Source: Candidatus Woesearchaeota archaeon (GTDB taxonomy: Archaea; Nanobdellota; Nanobdellia; Woesearchaeales; UBA525). Taken from it: a stretch of DNA of 12,964 nucleotides. Position 1 is the stretch's first letter. Each line of letters starts with the position of its first letter. The stretch covers positions 1 to 12,964 of the forward strand of contig DUGD01000038.1 of assembly GCA_013331575.1 (NCBI GenBank), written 5' to 3'. This document shows, piece after piece, positions 6,304 to 12,964 of this stretch. Both the position numbers and the translations under genes were made by a program. The notes under the pieces were generated by a model, which worked only from the letters and a program-made list of their open reading frames with translations, had not been told where the DNA came from and ran no database searches.

Positions 6304-7023
6304 ATGCACGTCCTCAAAACAAATTTCAACGGATCCCCGAATGTAGGCATGTCACTTTACGCGACCGATAGCTTCGTGCTGCTCGGCGAGCATCTACAGG
6401 ACAAACTCACGGCAGACGTCAAGAACGCATTTGGCGACCTCTCGGTGCACAATCAACGCATCGCGGGCACAGGCCTTCCCGGCGTCTTCCTCGCGGGGAA
6501 CAGCAAGACACTTCTCGTCCCGAGCATCGCGTTCGACTGGGAGATCGACGCCCTCAAGAAGCTCGACAGGAACGTCATCGTTCTCAAGACAAGGCACACT
6601 TGCCTCGGCAACAACATCGCGTGCAACGACCGCGGCGCCATCATCAGCTCCGACTTCGATGAGACTGAACGCAAGGAGATTGAGCACGCCCTCGGCGTAT
6701 CAACGATCTGCATGGACATCGCAGGGCTGAACACCCCGGGAGCGCTTATCGTGCTGCATGGCAAACACGGCATCATACACCGCGACGCCACACAACACGA
6801 GATAGCCACAATAGAGAAGACGCTCGGAGTCACGCTCTCGCCAGCAACGATCAACCTCGGCACTCCATATCTGCGCGCCGGCATGGCGAACAACAGCTTC
6901 GGATTCGTCATCGGCGACCAATCCGGCGGTCCGGAGATAGTCCACATCGAGGACAGTCTCGGCTATCTCGACGAAGAGAACGATGAGAAGCAGGCGAGCA
7001 AGGATCGAACAAGCAAGGAATGA
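6304..7023 (+). CDS. eif6: Translation initiation factor aIF6
   Basis: aIF6 binds the large ribosomal subunit and keeps it from joining the small subunit too early. The 239-residue protein has the five-fold pseudo-symmetric pentein pattern: repeated strand and helix units such as NFNGSPNVGMSLYATDSFVL (7-26), VHNQRIAGTGLPGVFLAGNS, RHTCLGNNIACNDRGAIIS, PGALIVLHGKHGIIH and YLRAGMANNSFGFVIGD, each like known archaeal aIF6. The last 20 residues are a charged extension. In many archaea this gene follows those for ribosomal proteins L39e and L31e; here they are absent upstream and a noncoding foldback structure lies there instead. It leads an operon: the next start is three bases after its TGA. Confidence 0.95.
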   Translation: MHVLKTNFNGSPNVGMSLYATDSFVLLGEHLQDKLTADVKNAFGDLSVHNQRIAGTGLPGVFLAGNSKTLLVPSIAFDWEIDALKKLDRNVIVLKTRHTCLGNNIACNDRGAIISSDFDETERKEIEHALGVSTICMDIAGLNTPGALIVLHGKHGIIHRDATQHEIATIEKTLGVTLSPATINLGTPYLRAGMANNSFGFVIGDQSGGPEIVHIEDSLGYLDEENDEKQASKDRTSKE

Positions 7024-7026
7024 ACA

Positions 7027-7485
7027 ATGACGCCGAACACACAGCCAGACGATTCCCGCGGCGAGCGGACGATACCGCAATCGCGGCGCGAGAAGATGTT
7101 CGAGGCCGAGATGGCGAACCAACAGCTCGGACAACTCCAGGAATACCTCGGCGGAATCAATAAGCAGACGGCCGAGATACTCATGCTCAAGGAGGAGATC
7201 GACCGCTACGCGAAAGTGAGCGAGGGCGATGAGATGCTCGTGCCCCTTGCGGCAGGGATCTTCGTCAAGGCGCGCGCCGCCACGCACAATGGATTCCTTG
7301 TCAATGTAGGATCCGGCGCGGTCGTCCCGAAAGACGCCGCCCAAGTCCATGCGATGCTCGATCGGCAGATAGCGGAACTGCGCGAGTACGAAGGCAAGAT
7401 ACAAGAACAGTTCGACACGCTCCTCAAACGCCTGGAAGAACTGCAGGCGGAGTTCGCGAGCGAAGGGACAGCACGCAGAGGATGA
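7027..7485 (+). CDS. pfdA: Prefoldin alpha subunit
   Basis: Prefoldin is an ATP-independent chaperone of two alpha and four beta subunits that hands unfolded chains to the thermosome. The 152-residue protein shows an N-terminal coiled coil (REKMFEAEMANQQLGQLQEY onward), the alpha-subunit double hairpin region EMLVPLAAGIFVKAR (69-83) and NGFLVNVGSGAVVPKDAAQV (88-107), and a C-terminal coiled coil (AMLDRQIAELREYEGKIQEQ onward). The first 20 residues are polar and extra. AAGGA (7015-7019), seven bases before the ATG and inside the aIF6 end, is a likely Shine-Dalgarno site. Prefoldin alpha next to ftsY is a recurring archaeal gene order, which supports the operon. Confidence 0.94.
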   Translation: MTPNTQPDDSRGERTIPQSRREKMFEAEMANQQLGQLQEYLGGINKQTAEILMLKEEIDRYAKVSEGDEMLVPLAAGIFVKARAATHNGFLVNVGSGAVVPKDAAQVHAMLDRQIAELREYEGKIQEQFDTLLKRLEELQAEFASEGTARRG

Positions 7486-7510
7486 CGTAAGCCGTCGGCG
7501 AGGCAATTGC

Positions 7511-9178
7511 ATGTTCGGGTTTCTCAAAGACAAGCTCAAGAAGGCGATAGGCGCATTCACGAAATCGGCAGAGACCGAAGTGAACGAAGAGAAGGTAGAC
7601 GATTCTAAGGCGATAGAGAAGGCGAAAGAGGAAGAGAAAAAGATCCTGCAGAAAAAGGCCACACCGATCAAGCCCGCACCCAAAGCTCCGCTCAACAAAG
7701 AAGCACCAACGCCAAAGAAAGAATCTGCGAAGGATATTCCGAAGAAAGAGATCCACAAACAAGAGACTCCGCCCTCAAAGACTGCTCCCGCACCACAAAC
7801 GAAAAGGGATACATCAAAAGATACTCTGAAAGAGCCGCCGAAACACGAGGAGAGGAAATCTCCCGGCCCAATAGCCCCACCTAAGAAGGCGGAGAAAAAA
7901 ACCGAAGAGCTGAAACCGCAACATCCCGCCCAACATACTCATGAAATAAAGACGCATACGGACAAGACATCTGGAAAAACAGAGACTGCGAAAAAACACC
8001 CTGTCAGCGCAGCACCACTTCAAGAAAAAAAAGAGGAGAGAAAAGGATTCTTTGGAAAACTCTTCGGCAAGAAAGAGGAGACTGCGAAGACATCCAAACC
8101 GGCACCTCACGAGGAGATAGCTCGAGAAATACCGCTTCCTGAAACGAAAACTCCGGCAGCAGCCTCTACGAGTACACATGAGGAGCCGGACCACGAAGAG
8201 CTTGCGCAAGAAGAAGAGATAGAAGAAGAGAGTACCGAACAGATAATCGAAGAAAAAGAAGACGAGGCTACGAAAAAAGAAACGCCACAAGAGGAACGCA
8301 CCGGATTCCTCGGCAAGCTCAAAGATGCATTCACAAAAAAGAGCCTGACACCGGAGAAATTCGACGAGCTCTTCTGGGAGCTCGAACTCGCGATGCTCGA
8401 GAACAACGTCGCAGTCGAAGTCATCGAGAAGATAAAGAACGACCTGCGCGATGAGCTGACATCCGGCAAAGTGTCGCGCATGGGCATCGAGGACATGATC
8501 ACCACGAGACTGCGCCAATCAATAGAGGAACTCTTCGACGTACCGACATTCGACATGATCGAACGCATCAGATCAGGACCGAAACCGTTCAAGCTCTGCA
8601 TCATCGGCGTGAACGGCGCCGGCAAGACCACGACGCTCGCGAAGATAGTCCACCTCCTGCAAAAGAACGGGCTTTCATGCGTGGTCGCGGCCAGCGACAC
8701 GTTCCGCGCGGCGGCAATCGACCAGCTGCGCGAGCACACGGACCGGCTCGGCGTAAAACTCATCAGCCAAGGCTACGGCGCCGATCCGGCGGCAGTGGCG
8801 TTTGACGCCATAAAGCACGCCGAGGCAAAATCCATCGATGTCGTACTCATCGACACAGCCGGACGACTCCACTCGAACACGAATCTGATGCAGGAGCTCG
8901 AGAAGGTCGTCAGGGTGGCGAAACCGGACATGAAACTGTTCGTCGGCGAAGCGATCACCGGCAATGATTGCGTAGAACAGGCGACGGTCTTCAACAAGCT
9001 TGTCGGCATCGACGCAATTATACTCTCGAAAGCGGATATCGACGAGAAAGGCGGTGCAGCAATCTCAGTATCATATGTCACAGGAAAACCGATTCTCTAC
9101 CTCGGCACGGGCCAGACCTATGACGACCTCACGCCCTTCGACAAAGAGAAGATCATCGAGGGCCTGGAACTCGAATAG
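7511..9178 (+). CDS. ftsY: Signal recognition particle receptor FtsY with very long charged N-terminus
   Basis: FtsY is the GTPase that docks SRP-bound ribosomes at the membrane. The 555-residue protein has an N helical domain (about 278-350, KSLTPEKFDELFWELELAML), then the G domain: G1 GVNGAGKTT (366-374), DTFRAAA (396-402), DTAGR (448-452), GNDCVEQA (484-491), SKAD (506-509, in place of the usual TKxD) and KGGAAIS (513-519), ending in GKPILYLGTGQTYDDLTPFD. Archaeal FtsY is usually near 300-400 residues. Here about 260 residues precede the core: a Lys/Glu/Pro-rich region with an acidic end (230-260). It contains three related GF-K units, FGFLKDKLKKAIGAFTKS (2-18), GFFGKLFGKKEET (179-191) and GFLGKLKDAFTKKS (265-278), which look like membrane-targeting amphipathic helices. 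GAGG (7500-7503) precedes the ATG by seven bases. Confidence 0.95.
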   Translation: MFGFLKDKLKKAIGAFTKSAETEVNEEKVDDSKAIEKAKEEEKKILQKKATPIKPAPKAPLNKEAPTPKKESAKDIPKKEIHKQETPPSKTAPAPQTKRDTSKDTLKEPPKHEERKSPGPIAPPKKAEKKTEELKPQHPAQHTHEIKTHTDKTSGKTETAKKHPVSAAPLQEKKEERKGFFGKLFGKKEETAKTSKPAPHEEIAREIPLPETKTPAAASTSTHEEPDHEELAQEEEIEEESTEQIIEEKEDEATKKETPQEERTGFLGKLKDAFTKKSLTPEKFDELFWELELAMLENNVAVEVIEKIKNDLRDELTSGKVSRMGIEDMITTRLRQSIEELFDVPTFDMIERIRSGPKPFKLCIIGVNGAGKTTTLAKIVHLLQKNGLSCVVAASDTFRAAAIDQLREHTDRLGVKLISQGYGADPAAVAFDAIKHAEAKSIDVVLIDTAGRLHSNTNLMQELEKVVRVAKPDMKLFVGEAITGNDCVEQATVFNKLVGIDAIILSKADIDEKGGAAISVSYVTGKPILYLGTGQTYDDLTPFDKEKIIEGLELE

Positions 9179-9200
9179 AGCACATACAGCGCACAATCAG

Positions 9201-9215
9201 GCGCAGGCAATGCGC
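9201..9215. terminator. Small hairpin between convergent genes
   Basis: GCGCA (9201-9205) pairs with TGCGC (9211-9215) around a five-base loop. It fills most of the 37-base gap between the ftsY stop and the stop of the convergent gene. No T-run follows on either strand, so a terminator role is only suggested by position. Confidence 0.3.
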
Positions 9216-9911
9216 TCAACGGTCATCCGCAATATCGATAGCCGACGGGTAGAACCCCAATCCATTCTCGAGCGTCTCGCGCTTTATCTTCGCGTACGAT
9301 GAGCGCATGAGATCGATAAGACGTGACTGGCGGTTGAAGAAGAACTGCGGGACTGGATTGAGGATATAGACTGCATCGTCAAGATAGTTATCCAAAAACG
9401 ATCCGTCATCAGATTGTCGCGCTAAATAGAGATGCGATCGAGGCATCATCACAGTGCGACCTGCAGCATCGCATTGCGGTTCGCGCAGCACGGTATACGC
9501 ATACACAGCATCAGGAGCGCGCTCAGCGAAAAGCGTGAGCCGACGGTGTTTCGGGACAGGCGGATCGTTTGGACGCGCGGATATTATCCGGACATCGCGG
9601 GAATACCGCCGTTCGATAGCGTTCAACGCATCGCTTATCCACGCGAGCTCTTCGCTGTCGAAACGACCAGGCTCGAGCGCGGCACGTTCAATCGAGAGAT
9701 GCAATTCGTCCATATAATCAAGGTCGGACTCGCTCGCGAGGACAGCATTCGGCAACCAGCGCACCGGTATCGTCGTGCCATCAGGGAGTGCTACGCGACC
9801 GAGTGCGGGGCGTTTACCTCGACGAGCGATGGCCTCCTCGAGACTTGGACGAAAATTGCCTTCGACGATGTCCACCATGGACGCTCGGAACCATGCGGTG
9901 TTTTTAACCAT
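9216..9911 (-). CDS. Uncharacterised 231-residue soluble protein
   Basis: I recognise no family. The product looks soluble, mixed alpha/beta and Arg/Asp-rich. It begins MVKNTAWFRASMVDIVEGNF and includes a likely beta region (GRVALPDGTTIPVRWLP, 38-54), an Asp/Glu-rich helix region (SESDLDYMDELHLSIERAAL), a basic proline stretch (RPNDPPVPKHRRLTLF), a strand-rich part (AVYAYTVLREPQCD, TVMMPRSHLYLARQS) and DDAVYILNPVPQFFFNRQSR near the C-terminus. There is no signal peptide, membrane segment or familiar catalytic motif. The opposite frames over this stretch are short, while this frame is open from its stop to the ATG, and no in-frame ATG lies upstream of 9911. A TATA-like TAATATTT (9939-9946, minus) would give a leader of only a few bases. 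M12 (9878) is an alternative start. It is convergent with ftsY. Confidence 0.7.
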   Translation of the reverse strand: MVKNTAWFRASMVDIVEGNFRPSLEEAIARRGKRPALGRVALPDGTTIPVRWLPNAVLASESDLDYMDELHLSIERAALEPGRFDSEELAWISDALNAIERRYSRDVRIISARPNDPPVPKHRRLTLFAERAPDAVYAYTVLREPQCDAAGRTVMMPRSHLYLARQSDDGSFLDNYLDDAVYILNPVPQFFFNRQSRLIDLMRSSYAKIKRETLENGLGFYPSAIDIADDR

Positions 9912-9938
9912 TACCCAAGATGTTTGTCGATGACAAAG

Positions 9939-9946
9939 AAATATTA
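9939..9946 (-). promoter_or_regulatory. Weak TATA-like element of the 231-residue gene
   Basis: TAATATTT on the minus strand, centred about 31 bases before the ATG at 9911, so transcription would begin about five bases upstream. It fits the near-leaderless habit of the window, but the match is weaker than the others. Confidence 0.4.
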
Positions 9947-9971
9947 CGAATACTAGTCATGAATGAATAAC

Positions 9972-10176
9972 CCCGGGCTAAAGCCCAGGGTACGGAGAAA
10001 TCCGCTGATTTCTCGTACAAGGAAAGCTCCGCTTTCCTTCGTATCCCTCGTTAAAGCTCGAGAGTCGCGGAGCATCTAACTCACTCCGTTCCGTGATTTC
10101 ACGAAAAATAGCCTGCATGAATCGGCGATTTTTCTGGCTTGCTCCAAGGCAACTCTCCTCGAGCTGAAGCACGAGG
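9972..10176. repeat. Cluster of at least six small hairpins (REP-like or IS-end-like region)
   Basis: Hairpins follow one another almost without gaps. 1: CCCGGGC/GCCC-A-GGG around TAAA (9972-9990). 2: GAGAAATC/GATTTCTC around CGCT, extended by GTAC/GTAC with one bulged G (9990-10018). 3: AAGGAAAGC/GCTTTCCTT around TCC (10019-10039). 4: CTCG/CGAG (10047-10062) and CGGAG/CTCCG (10068-10088). 5: CGTG/CACG around ATTT (10092-10103). 6: GAAAAAT-A-GCC with GGC-G-ATTTTTC (10103-10134). 7: CCTCG-A-GC with GC-A-CGAGG around TGAA (10157-10176). No protein gene is supported. The density resembles REP clusters or the ends of IS200/IS605-type elements, but no transposase or TnpB is present. Confidence 0.75.
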
Positions 10177-10300
10177 TATCACTCGGATAATGAAAGCCGA
10201 ACAACTATGATAGCGCAACAGACCTTCTCAAACATATCACCCCAAATAGGGCATAACACAAGAACGGCACAGGCACAGCACAGGCCAATCCTGGCGAATG

Positions 10301-10308
10301 CTTAAAAA
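10301..10308 (+). promoter_or_regulatory. Possible upstream TATA box before lhr
   Basis: CTTAAAAA would place a start near 10331, giving an lhr leader of about 60 bases or a separate short RNA. CTCT (10312-10315) and AGAG (10325-10328) just downstream can pair. Between 10177 and 10300 I see nothing further except short GGCACA-type direct repeats (about 10265-10285). Confidence 0.35.
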
Positions 10309-10356
10309 CGTCTCTATGTACTCTAGAGGCACGATAGCACACTCACAGTTAATTAC

Positions 10357-10364
10357 TATATAGA
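10357..10364 (+). promoter_or_regulatory. TATA box of lhr (near-leaderless)
   Basis: TATATAGA, centred about 30 bases before the ATG at 10391, predicts a leader of only about four bases. No Shine-Dalgarno sequence precedes the start codon, which agrees with that reading. Confidence 0.65.
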
Positions 10365-10390
10365 AAATAAACAAACGTCCGACGATATCG

Positions 10391-12964
10391 ATGAGAGAGC
10401 AACAAAGCACGCATACTGACACGGGCGACCCGAACATCATCTATCAGCTAGAGGACTATCCGGAAAGCGATATCTTCGACAACCTCCACCCGTTCGTGCG
10501 AGAATGGTTCACAACAACATTCGGACACTTCAGCCCCCCGCAACGCTTCAGCATCCGCAACATCCAGCTCGGCATCAACAGCCTCATCTGCAGCCCGACA
10601 GGAAGCGGCAAGACGCTCAGCGCCTTCCTCGCGATCATCAACGAACTCGTGCTGCGCGCAGACACGGGGACGCTCGACGACAAAGTCTACTGCATCTACA
10701 TCAGCCCGCTCAAGGCGCTCGCGAACGACATCAACCGCAATCTCAAAGAGCCGCTTGATGCCATAACAGTCATCGCCGAACGCTACGGGCGGAAACTCCC
10801 CATCCGCGTCGGGACACGCACCGGCGACACGACGACAAGCGAGCGGGCGCGGCAACTCGACAAGCCACCGCACATCCTCATCACGACGCCGGAATCGCTC
10901 TCCATCGCGCTCTCGAGCATAAAATTCTCCCAAGCGCTTTCGACAGTTCGCTACCTCATCATCGACGAGATCCATGCCCTCGCCGAGAACAAACGCGGCA
11001 CGCATCTGGCGATAAGCATGGAACGCCTCGCGCGACGCGCGACATTCACCCGCATCGGCTTATCGGCGACGGTCGCGCCGCTCCCAGAGATAGCGAAATT
11101 CCTCGTTGGGTACGATGACCCGCGCGAGAAACGATGCAGACCATGCCGCATCGTCGACGTGCAGGCACACAAACGCCTGGACTTGAAAGTGCTCTCTCCG
11201 GTGCCGGATATGATGCGCGAGAGCCACACCCAATTGCAAGACGCGATGTACAACCTCCTGCACGACCTCATCCAATCGCACCGGACGACGCTCGTCTTCA
11301 CAAATACCCGAAGCGGCACCGAACGGGTCGTGCACCAACTCCGCGACCGCTACCCCGCCGCCTACGCGAATGTGCTCGACGCAGACGAAGAACGTGAAAC
11401 GCTCGACGATGCGGAAGGGCGTTTCGACGAACGGCTCGAAGAGGAGGCGGAACTGACGGCTGATCGCGTCAAGCCGACGGATGACCGCGCCAATGGGAGC
11501 GGATATATTGCGCTTAACGAAGACGCATCGACGGCGGGAAAAACCCCGCTGCCGAAGAGCCTCATCGGCGCGCATCATGGCAGCCTATCGAAAGAGCACC
11601 GACTACGCATCGAGAGCATGCTCAAAGCGGGAGAGCTCAAGTCAGTCGTATGCTCGACATCGCTCGAGCTCGGCATCGACATAGGATACATCGACCTGGT
11701 CGTGCTCCTCGGCAGCCCGAAGTCCGTGGCGCGAGCGTTGCAACGCATCGGCCGCAGCGGCCACAAGCTGCACGAGGAGGCGAAGGGACGCATCATCGTG
11801 CTCGATCGCGACGACCTCGTGGAGTGCAGCGTGCTCCTCAAAGCGGCGGTCGAGCGCAAGATCGACACGGTATCGATACCGTCATGCGCGCTCGACGTGC
11901 TCGCGCAGCACATCTACGGCATGGCGATCGAGGCGCAGACGAACATCGAGGACGCATGGGAGACGATGACGCGCGCGTACCCGTACGGACGTCTATCCCG
12001 GAAAGATTTCGACGCCGTGCTCGATTATCTCGCCGGCGCATATCCGCAGCTCGAGGAGCGCAACATCTACGGGAAGATATGGCTCGACCGCGAGCAAGGC
12101 GCGTTCGGGAAGAAAGGCCGGCTCGCGCGGCTCATCTACATGACGAACGTCGGCACCATCCCCGACGAGGCATCGGTGCAGATAAAGGTGGGCGAGCACA
12201 CCATAGGCACAGTGACCGAGGATTTCGCCGAACGCCTCAAACCCGGTGACGTCTTCGTGCTCGGCGGAGAGGCGTACCAATTCAAGTTCAGCCGCGGCAT
12301 GACCGCGCAAGTCACGACGTCCGCAGGCCGCATGCCGACGGTGCCCAACTGGGTGAGCGAGATGCTACCATTATCGTTCGATCTCGCGAGCGCCGTGCAG
12401 GAACTGCGCAGGCACATGGACGGATGGCTCAGCATGGGGAAACCCGCCGACGAGGTGAAGGCCTGGCTGCGCAGCTATCTCTACGTCGATGAACACGGTA
12501 TCGACGCCATATACGCGTATTTCGTCCAACAGCATGGCTACAGCATGATACCGCACTCGCGCAGGCTTGTGCTCGAGCATTTCAAGGACGGCAGCAAGAA
12601 ATACGTCTTCATCCATGCGTTATACGGCCGGCGTGTGAACGACGTGCTCGCCCGATCGCTCGCATACATCAACGGCAAGCTCACGGGACGGGACGTCGAG
12701 ATAGGGATAACGGACAACGGGTTCTACCTGAAATCGACGCAGCCCATCCAAGCGCTGCGGGCGCTCCAGCTCCTGCGCGAAGACGAGATATACCGATTGA
12801 TGGAGATAGCCATCGATTCAAGCGAAGTGCTCAAACGACGCTTCCGCCACTGCGCGGCCCGCGCGCTCATGATACTGCGCCAGTACAAAGGGCACCAGAA
12901 AAGCGTCGGGCGCCAGCAGATCAGCTCGCAGCTCATCATCAGCGCGGTGCGACGCATCGGGAAT
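10391..12964 (+). CDS. lhr: Large ATP-dependent helicase Lhr (3' end cut by window edge)
   Basis: Lhr is a superfamily 2 DNA helicase that moves 3' to 5' and acts in DNA repair and replication-fork maintenance. The 858 codons present have: motif I SPTGSGKT (68-75), SPLKALANDINRN (105-117), TTPESL (165-170), motif II DEIH (192-195), motif III SAT (225-227), motif IV TLVFTNTRSGTE (300-311), motif V STSLELGIDIGYIDLV (422-437) and motif VI QRIGRSGH (451-458). A winged-helix region follows, then the Lhr core mark TNVGTIPD (585-592) with KPGDVFVLGG and TVPNWVSEMLPLSFDL. The C-terminal part of the family is missing past the window. Oddity: residues about 326-387 form an acidic, low-complexity insert between motif IV and the IGAHHGSLSKEHR segment, where relatives have a short link. 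The start is set by the promoter and by good N-terminal agreement. Confidence 0.95.
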   Translation, partial: MREQQSTHTDTGDPNIIYQLEDYPESDIFDNLHPFVREWFTTTFGHFSPPQRFSIRNIQLGINSLICSPTGSGKTLSAFLAIINELVLRADTGTLDDKVYCIYISPLKALANDINRNLKEPLDAITVIAERYGRKLPIRVGTRTGDTTTSERARQLDKPPHILITTPESLSIALSSIKFSQALSTVRYLIIDEIHALAENKRGTHLAISMERLARRATFTRIGLSATVAPLPEIAKFLVGYDDPREKRCRPCRIVDVQAHKRLDLKVLSPVPDMMRESHTQLQDAMYNLLHDLIQSHRTTLVFTNTRSGTERVVHQLRDRYPAAYANVLDADEERETLDDAEGRFDERLEEEAELTADRVKPTDDRANGSGYIALNEDASTAGKTPLPKSLIGAHHGSLSKEHRLRIESMLKAGELKSVVCSTSLELGIDIGYIDLVVLLGSPKSVARALQRIGRSGHKLHEEAKGRIIVLDRDDLVECSVLLKAAVERKIDTVSIPSCALDVLAQHIYGMAIEAQTNIEDAWETMTRAYPYGRLSRKDFDAVLDYLAGAYPQLEERNIYGKIWLDREQGAFGKKGRLARLIYMTNVGTIPDEASVQIKVGEHTIGTVTEDFAERLKPGDVFVLGGEAYQFKFSRGMTAQVTTSAGRMPTVPNWVSEMLPLSFDLASAVQELRRHMDGWLSMGKPADEVKAWLRSYLYVDEHGIDAIYAYFVQQHGYSMIPHSRRLVLEHFKDGSKKYVFIHALYGRRVNDVLARSLAYINGKLTGRDVEIGITDNGFYLKSTQPIQALRALQLLREDEIYRLMEIAIDSSEVLKRRFRHCAARALMILRQYKGHQKSVGRQQISSQLIISAVRRIGN

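Noticed and set aside
6006..6371. 121-codon plus-strand frame over the foldback element
   Set aside because: It overlaps the end of the zincin gene and the start of aIF6 in another frame, and it is only open by chance through the inverted repeat.
6700..7758. 352-codon minus-strand frame
   Set aside because: It is antisense to aIF6, prefoldin and the start of ftsY, all of which are firmly identified. Its Phe/Leu/Ser-rich part is the complement of the FtsY Lys/Glu linker.
7814..8518. 234-codon minus-strand frame rich in Phe, Leu and Arg
   Set aside because: It is the antisense image of the Lys/Glu-rich FtsY extension, not a membrane protein gene.
9978..10172. 64-codon minus-strand frame through the hairpin cluster
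   Set aside because: It coincides almost exactly with the palindromes, has no ribosome site or promoter, and no protein-like motif.
9972..10176. CRISPR array
   Set aside because: The hairpins differ in sequence and length, with no constant repeat and no unique spacers of regular size.

Overview
The window is archaeal chromosome. It encodes aIF6, prefoldin alpha, an archaeal-type FtsY, ScpA and a large Lhr helicase. Its promoters are archaeal: T/A-rich TATA boxes whose centres lie about 26-29 bases before the start codon of most first genes, so those mRNAs are leaderless or nearly so. Strong Shine-Dalgarno sites appear mainly at genes with a leader or inside an operon. The lineage cannot be fixed from this sequence. 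The bacterial-looking class 2 dihydroorotate dehydrogenase, the long charged FtsY linker and the isolated informational genes would fit a DPANN-type archaeon, but that is inference.

Layout. Positions 1-1042 (minus strand) hold pyrD, cut at its 3' end by the window edge. A 260-base divergent spacer carries both promoters and a GC-rich hairpin. Positions 1306-3143 hold a NOL1/NOP2/Sun RNA m5C methyltransferase and a NodB-type polysaccharide deacetylase, overlapping by ATGA. A palindrome-bearing spacer (3144-3391) precedes scpA (3392-4246), followed by an uncharacterised 106-residue gene with a strong Shine-Dalgarno site. Positions 4739-6076 encode a membrane-anchored protein made of two related zincin-like domains; only the second keeps a full HExxHxxxxxH zinc site. 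The spacer 6077-6303 contains a 145-base nested inverted repeat. Positions 6304-9178 form the aIF6 - prefoldin alpha - ftsY operon. An unrecognised gene (9216-9911, minus strand) converges on ftsY. Positions 9972-10176 are a dense row of small hairpins, followed by the promoter region and 5' 858 codons of lhr, which runs off the right edge.

How the genes fit together. aIF6 (large-subunit anti-association), prefoldin (nascent-chain chaperone) and FtsY (SRP receptor) form a ribosome-to-membrane protein maturation operon. ScpA and Lhr are chromosome maintenance factors. The methyltransferase modifies RNA. The deacetylase and the anchored metzincin-like protein suggest cell-surface work.

No defence island, CRISPR array, transposase, tRNA or rRNA was seen. 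The most unusual items are the tandem zincin-like protein, the 145-base foldback structure before aIF6, the hairpin cluster before lhr (with a possible relative before scpA), the cysteine at the catalytic-base position of a class 2-like PyrD, the repeated GF-K motifs in the FtsY extension, and an acidic insert in the Lhr motor.
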